Positions 33,112-41,334 of a DNA stretch of 64,000 bases are shown here, piece by piece. This stretch comes from Arthrobacter glacialis (GTDB lineage: Bacteria > Actinomycetota > Actinomycetes > Actinomycetales > Micrococcaceae), in assembly GCF_002909445.1 (NCBI RefSeq), contig NZ_PPXC01000007.1, positions 62,001-126,000 of the forward strand, written 5' to 3'. The notes beneath the pieces were generated by a model. It saw only the letters and a program-made list of their open reading frames with translations, made no database searches and was not told the origin of the DNA. A program made the translations under genes and the position numbers. Position 1 is the first letter of the stretch; each line of letters opens with the position of its first letter.

Positions 33112-35739
33112 GTGTTGAATTCCAATTTGGCCCGCAATGAAGCGGCCGCCCGTAAGTCGCAATTGAACGTCCATCACTATGACGTACATCTAGACCTGAG
33201 CCGGGTTCAAGACCTGAGCGTGCATGGCTTCCCCACCCGCAGCAACATTAGCTTTGCGGCCAGCAGCCCCGGCAGCACTTTTCTGGACTTCATGGGCCCG
33301 GAAGTGGTTTCCGTGATCCTCAATGGCGAGGAATTGGACGTTGACCACGTTGTTGACGGTGCCAGAATCCACCTGCCGCAGCTGGCCCCCGAGAACCAGG
33401 TCACCGTAAACGCCATTGCGGCGTATTCAAGCAGCGGAGAGGGCCTGCATCGTTTTGTGGATCCAGCCGACGGGCAAACGTACACCTACACGCAATTTGA
33501 GCCCTCGGATGCACGCCGGGTGTTCGCCAACTTTGAGCAGCCCGACCTCAAAGCGCCGTTCACGTTCCACGTTATTGCGCCGTCGGCGTGGGAGGTGGCT
33601 TCCAACCAGAGCGTCGTGAACCAACAGCAGGTGGCTGGCAATGGTTCCGGCGGGGCACCCTCAAGCCTCTGGGACTTTGCCCCCACAGTGCCCATCTCCA
33701 CCTACATCACCACGGTCCTGGCCGGCCCGTATTTCAAGGTGGAGGACCACTTTTCCATGGTCTTCGGGCCGGAGAGTTCCCACGCCGGCCAACAGTTGGA
33801 GATCCCGTTGGCAGCCTACTGCCGTGCCTCCCTTGCCCCGCACTTTGATGCGGCAGAAATCTTCAACATCACCAAGTCAGGGTTGCAGTACTTCAACGAC
33901 CTGTTCGACTTTCCGTACCCCTTTGGCAAATACGATCAGGCCTTCGTGCCTGAATACAATCTCGGTGCCATGGAGAATCCGGGCCTGGTGACCTTCACCG
34001 AGACGTATCTGCACGCCTCCCGCGCCACTGACACTGCCTATCAACAGCGGGCCAACACCATCATGCATGAGATGGCGCATATGTGGTTTGGTGATCTTGT
34101 CACCATGGCCTGGTGGGACGATCTGTGGCTGAAGGAATCCGTGGCCGACTTCATGGGGCACTTGGCAGTCGCCGAGGCCACGGCCTGGGGCCAAAAATCA
34201 TGGACCTTGTTCGCCAGCCGCCGCAAGGCGTGGGCGTATGTGCAAGACCAGTTCCCCACCACCCACCCCATCGCGGCGGACATCCCCAATGTGGAAGCCG
34301 CCAAGGCGAACTTTGACGGGATCACGTACGCCAAGGGCGCATCGGTGCTCAAGCAGCTGGTGGCCTATGTTGGCCAAGACGCGTTCGTGGCCGGCTCGCG
34401 CGAATACTTCGCCTCCCACGCTTACGCAAACACCTCACTGACCGATCTGTTGAAGCCGCTGAGCGATGCCTCAGGCCGTGACCTGAGCTCCTGGGCCAAC
34501 GACTGGTTGCAAACCTCCGGCATGTCCACGCTGACACCCCACATCGTTGTCGAGGATGGCAAGGTCACCTCCTTCACCATTGCGCAGGAGTCTATGGACC
34601 CCGTGACAGGGAAAAATGCGCTGCGTCCGCACCGGCTGGCCGTCGGCTTCTTTTACCACGACGGCGAAACCTTGGAACGCAGCCATGCGTTCACCCTCGA
34701 TGTCCACGGTGAGCTGACGGAGGTCGGTGCCGCCGTGGGCCTGCCCGCCCCGGACATGGTCCTGCTCAACGACCAGGACCTCAGCTACGCCAAGGTACGG
34801 TTCGACGCCGGATCCCTCACCACAGCACTTGCCTGCGCCGGGGCGGTGAGCGATCCTCTGGCCCGCAGTTTGGTGTGGTCAGCGTTGTGGAATGCCACGC
34901 GGGATGCCCTCCTGCCGGCCACCAGCTATATCCGGGCTGTGGTGGAGCAAAGCGGCCATGAATCAGACATCAGTGTCTTGCAGACCTTGGTGGACAATGC
35001 TTGCTATGCCCTGAACCACTACACTTCCCAGGAACTCCGTGCAGCGGCCCTGGGGCTCCTCACAGGCGGCGTCTCGAGCAACCTTGATGCCGCCAGTTCC
35101 GGCAGCGACGGGCAATTGGTGTGGGCCCGCGCCCTAGCTGTTGTGGGACGCAGCAGCGATGCTGCTGTGGACCGTATCAGAGGATTGCTCAACGGTGTGG
35201 ACGTACCTGCCGGATTGACCATGGATGGCGACCTGCGCTGGCAACTGTGGCAGTCCTTGGCCGCCCGGGGAGCCGCAACCATGACTGAACTCAATGCGGA
35301 ACTTGCAGCTGACACCACCGCCGAGTTCAGGGCAGCCCACTGCACGGCCGCGGCGGCGTTCCCCAACGCCGACCACAAGCAGCTGCTGTGGCATCAAGTC
35401 GTTGAGGGAACCGAACTGAGCAATGAACTCCTGAGCGCCACCATTGCCGGGTTCACCATGGCACCGGCTACCTTGCTGCAGCCATTTGAGGAACCTTACT
35501 TTGTTGCGATCCATCAAGTCTGGACTGAGCGCAGCCTGGAAATTGCGGGGCGCATTGTCCGCGGGCTCTACCCTGCACGGCAGGAATTGGCTCCTGGCAC
35601 AGCGCCTGGCAGCCATCCCGTGTTGCAGCGTACCGATAGCTGGCTGGAACAGCACAGCGACGCTCCCACGGGTCTTCGCCGGATTGTCTTGGAACAACGC
35701 GACCAGTTGCTGCGGTCGCTCAGGGCGCAGGCCATGTAG
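33112..35739 (+). CDS. pepN: Aminopeptidase N (M1 family)
   Basis: This 875-aa cytosolic zinc aminopeptidase removes N-terminal residues from peptides. It contains the exopeptidase motif GAMEN at about residues 284-288 (NLGAMENPGLVTF) and the zinc site HEMAHMWFGDLVTMAWWDDLWLKESVA starting at about His319 (HExxH-x18-E). The N-terminal beta domain and C-terminal helical ERAP1-like domain are complete, and length is normal for actinobacterial PepN (about 850-870). GTG start with a promoter-like hexamer right before it. It converges on the lipoate ligase-like gene with a 12-nt gap. Confidence 0.95.
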   Translation: MLNSNLARNEAAARKSQLNVHHYDVHLDLSRVQDLSVHGFPTRSNISFAASSPGSTFLDFMGPEVVSVILNGEELDVDHVVDGARIHLPQLAPENQVTVNAIAAYSSSGEGLHRFVDPADGQTYTYTQFEPSDARRVFANFEQPDLKAPFTFHVIAPSAWEVASNQSVVNQQQVAGNGSGGAPSSLWDFAPTVPISTYITTVLAGPYFKVEDHFSMVFGPESSHAGQQLEIPLAAYCRASLAPHFDAAEIFNITKSGLQYFNDLFDFPYPFGKYDQAFVPEYNLGAMENPGLVTFTETYLHASRATDTAYQQRANTIMHEMAHMWFGDLVTMAWWDDLWLKESVADFMGHLAVAEATAWGQKSWTLFASRRKAWAYVQDQFPTTHPIAADIPNVEAAKANFDGITYAKGASVLKQLVAYVGQDAFVAGSREYFASHAYANTSLTDLLKPLSDASGRDLSSWANDWLQTSGMSTLTPHIVVEDGKVTSFTIAQESMDPVTGKNALRPHRLAVGFFYHDGETLERSHAFTLDVHGELTEVGAAVGLPAPDMVLLNDQDLSYAKVRFDAGSLTTALACAGAVSDPLARSLVWSALWNATRDALLPATSYIRAVVEQSGHESDISVLQTLVDNACYALNHYTSQELRAAALGLLTGGVSSNLDAASSGSDGQLVWARALAVVGRSSDAAVDRIRGLLNGVDVPAGLTMDGDLRWQLWQSLAARGAATMTELNAELAADTTAEFRAAHCTAAAAFPNADHKQLLWHQVVEGTELSNELLSATIAGFTMAPATLLQPFEEPYFVAIHQVWTERSLEIAGRIVRGLYPARQELAPGTAPGSHPVLQRTDSWLEQHSDAPTGLRRIVLEQRDQLLRSLRAQAM

Positions 35740-35755
35740 CCCGGAACTGGGCTAC
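35736..35755. terminator. Small hairpin spanning both convergent stop codons
   Basis: GTAGCCC (35736-35742) pairs with GGGCTAC (35749-35755) across a six-nt loop in the 12-nt gap between pepN and the ligase gene. It is short for a terminator but well placed. Confidence 0.4.
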
Positions 35756-36813
35756 GGGACCCTGTGCAACCATTCCTCGGTGCCGAACTTGGTGTCCACA
35801 CGGCGCGCTGCCTCGGCAAGTTCTTCTGCACTGAGCACGGCAGGACGGGCGCCATAGCGGTCGGTGAAAATTCCTCTCATCACGTCAAGGATTTGCGCAC
35901 GGCTCAGTCCGCTCTGCCGGCGCAGGGGGTCCACCCGCTTTTTGGCGGAGCGGTGGCCCATATCGGAGAGTTTTTCCTTGCCGATGCGCAGCACCTGCAC
36001 CATCTTCTCGGCGTCAATGTCATAGCTCATGGTCACGTGGTGGAGCATGGCACCATTGCTGAGGCGTTTTTGGGCTGCGCCGCCAATCTTGCCAAGATCC
36101 GTGGCAATGTCATTAAGCGGCACGTAGAAAGCTTGCACACCAATGGCTTCCAGGGAAGCCAGCACCCAGTCATCGAGGAACTTGTAGGAATCTTCAAAGG
36201 TGAGCCCGTCCACCAGGCTCTGGGGCACGTAGAGCGAGTAGGTGATGCAGTTGCCGGCCTCCATGAACATGGCCCCGCCACCGCTGATCCGCCGGACCAC
36301 GTTGATGCCGTGCCTGGCCACACCGTCGGCGTCCAATTCATTGCGCACCGACTGGAAACTGCCAATGACCACGGATGGCTCATCCCAGTCCCAAAAACGG
36401 AGGGTGGGGTTGCGCCTGCCAGCGCCCACTTCTTCGGTGAGGATCTCATCCAGGGCCACGTTGATGGCCGTGGGCAGCACGGTGGGGGCAATGATGTCCC
36501 AGTCGTGGTCCAGCCAGCTGGTGGCTTTGGTCAGGGCACGGCGCACAGCCACGGCAACAGCCGCTGCGGAGAAACCAAACAACACTGCGTTGGCCGGCAG
36601 GGCGGCTGTGATGGCGTCGCTGAGTGCAGCGGCCGGCAGGTCGGCAGAAAGCCCCGTCAATGCGGCATTGATGTCATCGAGAGCTTCGTCCGGATCGAGG
36701 AAGAAGTCACCGCTGACGCGCACGTTGTTCAGCAATCCGTCAACCACGCTGCAGTCGACCACCACCAATTTGCCGCCAAGAACCTTGTATTCGCCGTGAA
36801 GAAAAGAAACCAT
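35752..36813 (-). CDS. Lipoate/biotin-protein ligase family protein with N-terminal accessory domain
   Basis: This 353-aa protein has an N-terminal ~90-residue segment (FLHGEYKVLGGKLVVVDCSVVDG...GDFFLDPDEALDDINAAL) that resembles the small accessory domain normally at the C-terminus of LplA or in a separate LplB. The catalytic BPL/LplA domain follows, with RFWDWDEPSVVIGSFQ, VVRRISGGGAMFMEAGN (lipoyl-AMP loop) and KIGGAAQKRLSNGAMLHH (conserved Lys). It probably loads lipoate or octanoate onto dehydrogenase E2 or GcvH; the actual substrate is not certain. The ATG at 36813 is chosen over a TTG 12 codons upstream. Confidence 0.87.
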   Translation of the reverse strand: MVSFLHGEYKVLGGKLVVVDCSVVDGLLNNVRVSGDFFLDPDEALDDINAALTGLSADLPAAALSDAITAALPANAVLFGFSAAAVAVAVRRALTKATSWLDHDWDIIAPTVLPTAINVALDEILTEEVGAGRRNPTLRFWDWDEPSVVIGSFQSVRNELDADGVARHGINVVRRISGGGAMFMEAGNCITYSLYVPQSLVDGLTFEDSYKFLDDWVLASLEAIGVQAFYVPLNDIATDLGKIGGAAQKRLSNGAMLHHVTMSYDIDAEKMVQVLRIGKEKLSDMGHRSAKKRVDPLRRQSGLSRAQILDVMRGIFTDRYGARPAVLSAEELAEAARRVDTKFGTEEWLHRVP

Positions 36814-36866
36814 GACTCCATCATCCCCAGTAGTGGATTGGATGCGCAAAAGCAGCGGCCCGCCCC

Positions 36867-36943
36867 AAAAAAAAACTGACCCGCAGTAGTGGCTGAAAAT
36901 CGCGCAAAAAGCGCGTTTTTTCGACCATTACTGCGGGTCAGTT
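36867..36943 (-). terminator. Strong rho-independent terminator of rpmE2
   Basis: A long stem (AACTGACCCGCAGTA at 36874-36888 with 36929-36943, perfect 15 bp plus further pairing and an inner GCGC/GCGC hairpin) ends on the minus strand in a run of nine U residues (36867-36875). Confidence 0.93.
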
Positions 36944-36966
36944 GGAAAAGCTGTGGGTAAGAAGTA

Positions 36967-37221
36967 TTACTTCTTGCCGAAGCCTTCGAAACGAGCGTTG
37001 AAGCGCTCAACACGGCCGGCGCTGTCCATGATGCGCTGCTTGCCGGTGTAGAACGGGTGCGACTCTGAGGAGATTTCAACATCGATGATGGGGTACGTGT
37101 TGCCGTCTTCCCACTCGATGGTCTTCTTGGAAGTCGCGGTGGAGCGCGTCAAGAACTTGGTGTCAGAAGCCAAGTCGTTGAAAACGATTGCTTCGTACTT
37201 GGGGTGGATGTTCTGCTTCAC
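36967..37221 (-). CDS. rpmE2: 50S ribosomal protein L31 type B (zinc-independent paralogue)
   Basis: This 84-aa L31 reads [28 protein letters not shown] and ends [14 protein letters not shown]. It has no CxxC pair, so it is the C-minus, zinc-free form (RpmE2) that in other actinobacteria replaces the zinc-binding L31 under zinc limitation, usually under Zur. I see no obvious Zur box. GAGG lies upstream of the GTG at 37221, which is preferred over a codon four residues earlier because it gives the family N-terminus. A six-bp hairpin lies in the leader and a very strong terminator follows. Confidence 0.95.
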   Translation of the reverse strand: MKQNIHPKYEAIVFNDLASDTKFLTRSTATSKKTIEWEDGNTYPIIDVEISSESHPFYTGKQRIMDSAGRVERFNARFEGFGKK

Positions 37222-37242
37222 TATAAACCTCAAAGTGTTATC

Positions 37243-37260
37243 GTCTGGTTTTTGCCAGAC
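37243..37260 (-). promoter_or_regulatory. Leader hairpin upstream of rpmE2
   Basis: GTCTGG (37243-37248) and CCAGAC (37255-37260) form a six-bp stem with a six-nt loop, 21 nt before the start codon. This could be a site for ribosomal-protein autoregulation or simply an operator. Confidence 0.4.
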
Positions 37261-37316
37261 TGATGAATGGATTGGTCACGAGGACCAGCTAGAAACTTTA
37301 CCGGTTCGAGCCCAAA

Positions 37317-37778
37317 TCACCAAGCCCGCACGCCCAATTCCGCCAGCGCGCGGTTGGCGTGCACATCCATGTTGGTTTCACTGGCCACCTGGAACTGCAA
37401 AGTCTGTTCGGCATCAACAATGAAAGTGGCCCGTTTGGTGGGCAGCGTTCTGGCCAGCAGACGGCGCCGGACACCAAATTGGTCTGCAACGTGGCCCTTG
37501 GGGTCACTTAGGAGCGGGTAGCTGAAACGGTTCTCGGTGGCAAAGGCCAGCTGCTTGGCCGGCGAGTCCGTGCTGATGCCCACAAGGGTTGCCCCGGCTT
37601 CGGCAAATTCCGTTTCCAGATCACGGAAGCGGCAGGCTTCCTGGGTGCAACCGCCGCTTCCGGCCAAGGGGTAAAAAAAGATCACCACGGGACCGTCAGC
37701 CACCAGCTCCGAGAGCCTCCGGGGCGTGCCATGTTGATCCAGCAATTCGAAATCCGCTACCTTCTCACCAGTCTTCAT
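37317..37778 (-). CDS. Peroxiredoxin (bacterioferritin comigratory protein/thiol peroxidase type)
   Basis: This 153-aa thioredoxin-fold peroxidase has the BCP motif FFYPLAGSGGCTQEACRFRD, with peroxidatic Cys and a second Cys five residues later (about residues 44 and 49), the arrangement of atypical 2-Cys enzymes. It reduces hydrogen peroxide and organic hydroperoxides in the cytosol. Here the usual Thr-Pro-Gly before the Cys is Ser-Gly-Gly, a modest deviation at the active-site loop. It starts 18 nt after the TrmH-family gene and is probably the last gene of the TSUP-TrmH-peroxiredoxin operon. Confidence 0.92.
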   Translation of the reverse strand: MKTGEKVADFELLDQHGTPRRLSELVADGPVVIFFYPLAGSGGCTQEACRFRDLETEFAEAGATLVGISTDSPAKQLAFATENRFSYPLLSDPKGHVADQFGVRRRLLARTLPTKRATFIVDAEQTLQFQVASETNMDVHANRALAELGVRAW

Positions 37779-37796
37779 GGCTTCACACTACTAGGC

Positions 37797-38606
37797 TCAG
37801 TTGTGACTTGCCTGAGTGGCGAAAAAAGCCACGGCACTGGCGGCCGCCACATTGAGCGAGTCCACCCCTGAAAACATGGGGATCATGACCGTGTATTCGG
37901 TCTGGGCCAGTGTCGCGGCACTGAGCCCGTCTCCCTCGGTCCCCAGGATCAGGGCAAGTTTGTCATCGTTGCGGGCGGCAAGTTCGTGGATGGTCAACGA
38001 ATCGGGCTTCAAGGCAAGTGCCGCCGTCGTAAATCCAGCCTCATGAAGCAGGGCCATGCCCTCGGGCCACTCCGGCAACCTGGCCCAGGGAACCTGGAAC
38101 ACTGTGCCCATGCTGACCCGGATGCTGCGGCGGTAGAGCGGATCCGCGCATCGCGGGGTGACGAGCACGGCGTCAACGCCCAGAGCGGCAGCCGAGCGGA
38201 AAACCGCCCCAATGTTGGTGTGGTCCACCACATCCTCCAGCACCGCCACCCGGCGCGCACCAGCCAACAGTTCAGGGATGCTGACGGCCTCAGGCCGGTG
38301 CATGGCAGCCATGGCGCCACGGTGCAGGTTGAATCCGGTGATCTGTTCCAGAATTTTTGCCGTGCCCACAAAGACAGGGATGTGCGGGTACGGCTCCAGT
38401 ACGGGCGCCAGGTCCGGCAGCCACCGCTCCGTCATGAAGAACGAGCGGGGCTGGTGCCCTGCTGCCAGCGCTCGGCGGATCACCTTCAAGCTTTCTGCGA
38501 TGAACAAGCCCTCAGCGGGTTCCTTGACTTTGCGCAATTGCACATCAGTCAGGGACAAATAATCGCTGACCCGGGGATCGGCGGCGTCGTCAATGTGGAC
38601 GATCAT
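37797..38606 (-). CDS. TrmH/SpoU family RNA 2'-O-methyltransferase
   Basis: This 269-aa SPOUT methyltransferase has an N-terminal substrate-binding domain (KVKEPAEGLFIAESLKVIRRAL) and a C-terminal knotted domain with the three SpoU motifs: NIGAVFRSAAALGVDAVLV, LALILGTEGDGLS and IPMFSGVDSLNVAAASAVAFF. It methylates a ribose in rRNA or tRNA; the exact site is unknown. The ATG overlaps the stop of the TSUP gene (ATGA), fixing the start. An open frame that runs further upstream is only the TSUP gene in another phase. Confidence 0.93.
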   Translation of the reverse strand: MIVHIDDAADPRVSDYLSLTDVQLRKVKEPAEGLFIAESLKVIRRALAAGHQPRSFFMTERWLPDLAPVLEPYPHIPVFVGTAKILEQITGFNLHRGAMAAMHRPEAVSIPELLAGARRVAVLEDVVDHTNIGAVFRSAAALGVDAVLVTPRCADPLYRRSIRVSMGTVFQVPWARLPEWPEGMALLHEAGFTTAALALKPDSLTIHELAARNDDKLALILGTEGDGLSAATLAQTEYTVMIPMFSGVDSLNVAAASAVAFFATQASHN

Positions 38607-39382
38607 GCATTTACCAGTTTCATCACCATAAAGTACAGGGCCACCAGGCCAAGCGTCACAATGACGCCGCGAAGGACCAGCGGAGGGAGGCGGCGCCCTA
38701 TTTTGGCGCCGAGGAACCCGCCGGCCAGGGAGCTGATCGCGATGAGCCCAACCACTGCCCAAATGATCTTGTCGGGGGCAAACAGCAGGTAGGAAACCGC
38801 AGCCACGCAGTTGACTCCCAGCGCCAGGACGTTCTTGACGGCGTTGGCGTTTTGCAAGGTGCCACTCATGAAGATACCCAAGATAGCCACGAGCAGGACG
38901 CCTTGGGCAGCCACAAAATAGCCGCCATACACGCCGGTCAGAAACACCAGAAACACCATGACCAGCTCATGGGAGCGGGCGTTGGGTGTGTTCTGCCGGC
39001 GCGCCTTGATGGCTGCCTGCAGGCGGGGCTGGAAGATCACCAGCATCAGCGCCACAACAATCAACACCGGTGCCACCACCAGGAAAACCTGTTCCGGCAG
39101 GTGGAGCAACAGGTAGGCGCCGGTAATTCCGCCCAGCAGTGAGGCCGGCAGGAGCCGCACCAGGTTGTGCCGCATGCCCCGCAACTCGCTGCGATAGCCC
39201 CAGGCGCCGGAGACTCCCCCGGCAATCAAGCCCATGGCGTTGCTCACCACGGCCATGACCGGGGTGATGCCCAAGGCAATGAGGATGGGGAAGGTGACCA
39301 GCGTTCCGGAACCCACCACGGTGTTGATGGTGCCGGCCCACAGCCCACCCATCAGGATGAAAAATGATTCGAGCGCGTTCAC
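38603..39382 (-). CDS. TSUP family (TauE/SafE) membrane transporter
   Basis: This 259-aa protein has about eight membrane segments. The TauE/SafE repeats are seen in FILMGGLWAGTINTVVGSGTLVTFPILIALGI at the N-terminus and in AAQGVLLVAILGIFMSGTLQNANAVKNVLALGVNC and GGFLGAKIGRRLPPLVLRGVIV in the second half. The family exports sulfite, sulfoacetate or related organosulfur anions. Coupled translation with the TrmH-family gene defines the operon but gives no hint of substrate. Confidence 0.9.
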   Translation of the reverse strand: MNALESFFILMGGLWAGTINTVVGSGTLVTFPILIALGITPVMAVVSNAMGLIAGGVSGAWGYRSELRGMRHNLVRLLPASLLGGITGAYLLLHLPEQVFLVVAPVLIVVALMLVIFQPRLQAAIKARRQNTPNARSHELVMVFLVFLTGVYGGYFVAAQGVLLVAILGIFMSGTLQNANAVKNVLALGVNCVAAVSYLLFAPDKIIWAVVGLIAISSLAGGFLGAKIGRRLPPLVLRGVIVTLGLVALYFMVMKLVNA

Positions 39383-39422
39383 TTAGCCTGTTTTCACTGA
39401 CACGTAAAAGTCCGACGCCGGA

Positions 39423-40208
39423 CTAGTTGCGTGCCGTTGCCGTGTAGCGGCCGGCGTTGCTGGTGACGGACAGCGGCAAGCCAAAGGTGTCGCTGAGGTT
39501 TTCTTCCGTCAAGACATCGGCAATCGGGCCCTGTGCCACTACGCCGCCGTCGCGCAGCAACAGTGCGTGGGTGAAGCCCGGAGGAACCTCTTCCAAGTGG
39601 TGTGTGACCAGGACCGTGCAGGGAGCCAGGGGGTCGGCAGCCAACTCGCTCAAGCGGCGCACCAGGCCTTCACGTCCGGCAAGGTCCAAACCTGCGCCGG
39701 GCTCATCCAGCAGCAGCAGTTCCGGATCGCTCATGAGGGCGCGGGCAATCTGTACGCGCTTGCGCTCACCCTCGCTCAGGGACACGAAGGTGCGGTTGAA
39801 GAAGGTTGAAACGCCCCACTCCTCCAACAGACTGAACGCGCGGCGTTCGTCGTCACGGTCATAGTCCTCGCGCCAGCGTCCCGTGACACCGTAAGAGGCG
39901 GTCACCACCACGTTAAGAACTTTTTCAAGCTCAGGGATCTGCCCGGCCAAGCTCGCGGAGGCCAGACCAATCCGCGGGCGCAGCTCGAAGACATCAACGG
40001 CGCCCATGACCTCATCCAAGATCCCTGCAACGCCGCGCGTGGGGTGCATGCGGGCGCCAGCAATCTGCAGCAACGTGCTCTTGCCAGCGCCATTGGGGCC
40101 AAGAACCACCCACCGTTCGCCCTCAGCCACACGCCAGTCGACGTTGTCCAACAATGTTTTAGTGCCGCGGACCACGCTGACACCGGCCAAACCCAAAACT
40201 TCACTCAT
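39423..40208 (-). CDS. Stand-alone ABC transporter ATP-binding protein
   Basis: This 261-aa ATPase has Walker A GPNGAGKST (about residue 40), a Q-loop region, the signature LSEGERKRVQIARAL (about 142), Walker B LLLLDEPGAGLDLAG and the switch His in VLVTHHLEEVP. It resembles the YlmA/ModF group of single-domain ATPases. No permease gene is adjacent. The start MSEVLGLAGVSVVRG at 40208 is preferred over a longer frame running into the serB promoter. TAGGCT eight nt upstream could be a leaderless -10 box. Confidence 0.9.
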   Translation of the reverse strand: MSEVLGLAGVSVVRGTKTLLDNVDWRVAEGERWVVLGPNGAGKSTLLQIAGARMHPTRGVAGILDEVMGAVDVFELRPRIGLASASLAGQIPELEKVLNVVVTASYGVTGRWREDYDRDDERRAFSLLEEWGVSTFFNRTFVSLSEGERKRVQIARALMSDPELLLLDEPGAGLDLAGREGLVRRLSELAADPLAPCTVLVTHHLEEVPPGFTHALLLRDGGVVAQGPIADVLTEENLSDTFGLPLSVTSNAGRYTATARN

Positions 40209-40291
40209 AAACAAGGAGCCTATGACACTAAAGGCAGCCAACGCTAACCAGAATGCCCTTGAGTCGTGCGCGGGCGGTGGCGCTATTTCGC

Positions 40292-40297
40292 TAGAAT
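40292..40297 (+). promoter_or_regulatory. Probable -10 element of leaderless serB
   Basis: TAGAAT ends exactly six nt before the serB ATG, as at the DUF222 gene and at 58300. No ribosome binding site is visible. Confidence 0.5.
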
Positions 40298-40303
40298 GCA
40301 TTC

Positions 40304-41212
40304 ATGCCCTCCACATACACCGCAGTCAGCTATGGCCAAACGCTCTCCCCCGAAGCCTTGGACCAGGTTCGCGCAGTGCTCGCCGACCATGGCTGCACCA
40401 TCGTTTCTGAACAAAACCGGAGCCACCCCGGCTTTGAGACCACCAGCTTTGAGCTGTCCTGCGGGCAGGAAAGCAACGCGATTTCAGGCCAGGAAGCCCT
40501 CACTTCCCTGCGCACGGCCCTTTCGCAGGCCACCGCCGAAGACATCACCACGGCCGTGGTGCCCAATTCCTTGCGGAACGCGGCCCGCAAGTTCATCATC
40601 ATGGATGTTGATTCCACACTGATTCAGCAGGAAGTCATTGAGCTGCTGGCCGCCCACGCCGGCACGGAAGCTGAAGTGACCAAGGTCACCGAGGCGGCCA
40701 TGCGCGGAGAGCTGGACTTTGCTGAAAGCCTGCACCACCGGGTGGCCACGCTGGCCGGACTCCCGGAGAGCGTCTTGGCCGAGGTGGGGGCCGCGATTGT
40801 GCTCTCCGTGGGCGCAGAACGCTTGGTGGCCCAGGCCAAGGCTGCCGGCCACGTGGTGGCAGCAGTTTCCGGTGGCTTCTCGCAGATTTTGGCACCCCTG
40901 GCACAGCGTTTGGGTCTGGACTACGCCTTGGCGAACGATCTGGAAATCGTTGACGGCCACCTGACAGGCAAAGTAACAGGAGCCGTGGTGGACCGCGCCA
41001 CCAAGGCCGTGCAATTGCGCACCTGGAGCGGGGAGTCCGGCATTGCCCAGGACGCCACCATGGCCATTGGTGACGGCGCCAATGACCTGGACATGATGGC
41101 GGCGGCAGCCCTGGGCGTTGCCTTCAACGCCAAGCCTGCCGTGCGCCGGGCCGCTGACGCCCAGATCAACCTGCCCAATTTGGATGTTGCCCTGGCGTTG
41201 GCCAACATCTAA
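40304..41212 (+). CDS. serB: Phosphoserine phosphatase SerB
   Basis: SerB hydrolyses phosphoserine to serine. The 302-aa protein has an N-terminal ACT-like region (about 1-90) and a HAD catalytic domain with MDVDSTLIQQEVIELL (nucleophile Asp near residue 102), the cap segment MRGELDFAESLHHRVATLAGLPESV, VAAVSGGFSQI (motif II Ser) and AIGDGANDLDMMAAAALGVAF (motif IV Asp pair). The match to the family is full length. It is followed by a perfect 26-bp terminator hairpin shared with the converging SDR gene. Confidence 0.96.
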   Translation: MPSTYTAVSYGQTLSPEALDQVRAVLADHGCTIVSEQNRSHPGFETTSFELSCGQESNAISGQEALTSLRTALSQATAEDITTAVVPNSLRNAARKFIIMDVDSTLIQQEVIELLAAHAGTEAEVTKVTEAAMRGELDFAESLHHRVATLAGLPESVLAEVGAAIVLSVGAERLVAQAKAAGHVVAAVSGGFSQILAPLAQRLGLDYALANDLEIVDGHLTGKVTGAVVDRATKAVQLRTWSGESGIAQDATMAIGDGANDLDMMAAAALGVAFNAKPAVRRAADAQINLPNLDVALALANI

Positions 41213-41235
41213 GGCGCCGCGCCCCGTTCCACCGC

Positions 41236-41292
41236 AAAAAACTCGGGCCTGGTGAACTGCTCTTACAGCAGTTCACCAGGCCCGAGTTTTTT
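41236..41292. terminator. Perfect 26-bp bidirectional terminator
   Basis: The arms 41236-41261 and 41267-41292 are exact reverse complements around a five-nt loop. Each strand ends in six U residues, so it can stop serB (+) and the SDR (-). Confidence 0.95.
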
Positions 41293-41334
41293 ATATCTCT
41301 TACACCGGGTTCAGTTCCGAACCAGGAGTGTTCC

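Noticed and set aside
32136-33137. 333-codon minus-strand frame opposite the YeiH-type gene
   Set aside because: His/Gln/Gly-rich antisense translation; the plus strand encodes a canonical membrane protein.
35764-36879. Long (371-codon) open frame on the plus strand opposite the lipoate ligase-like gene
   Set aside because: It is the antisense shadow of a clear ligase gene. The translation is rich in His/Gly/Gln as expected for antisense of high-GC coding DNA and shows no family motif.
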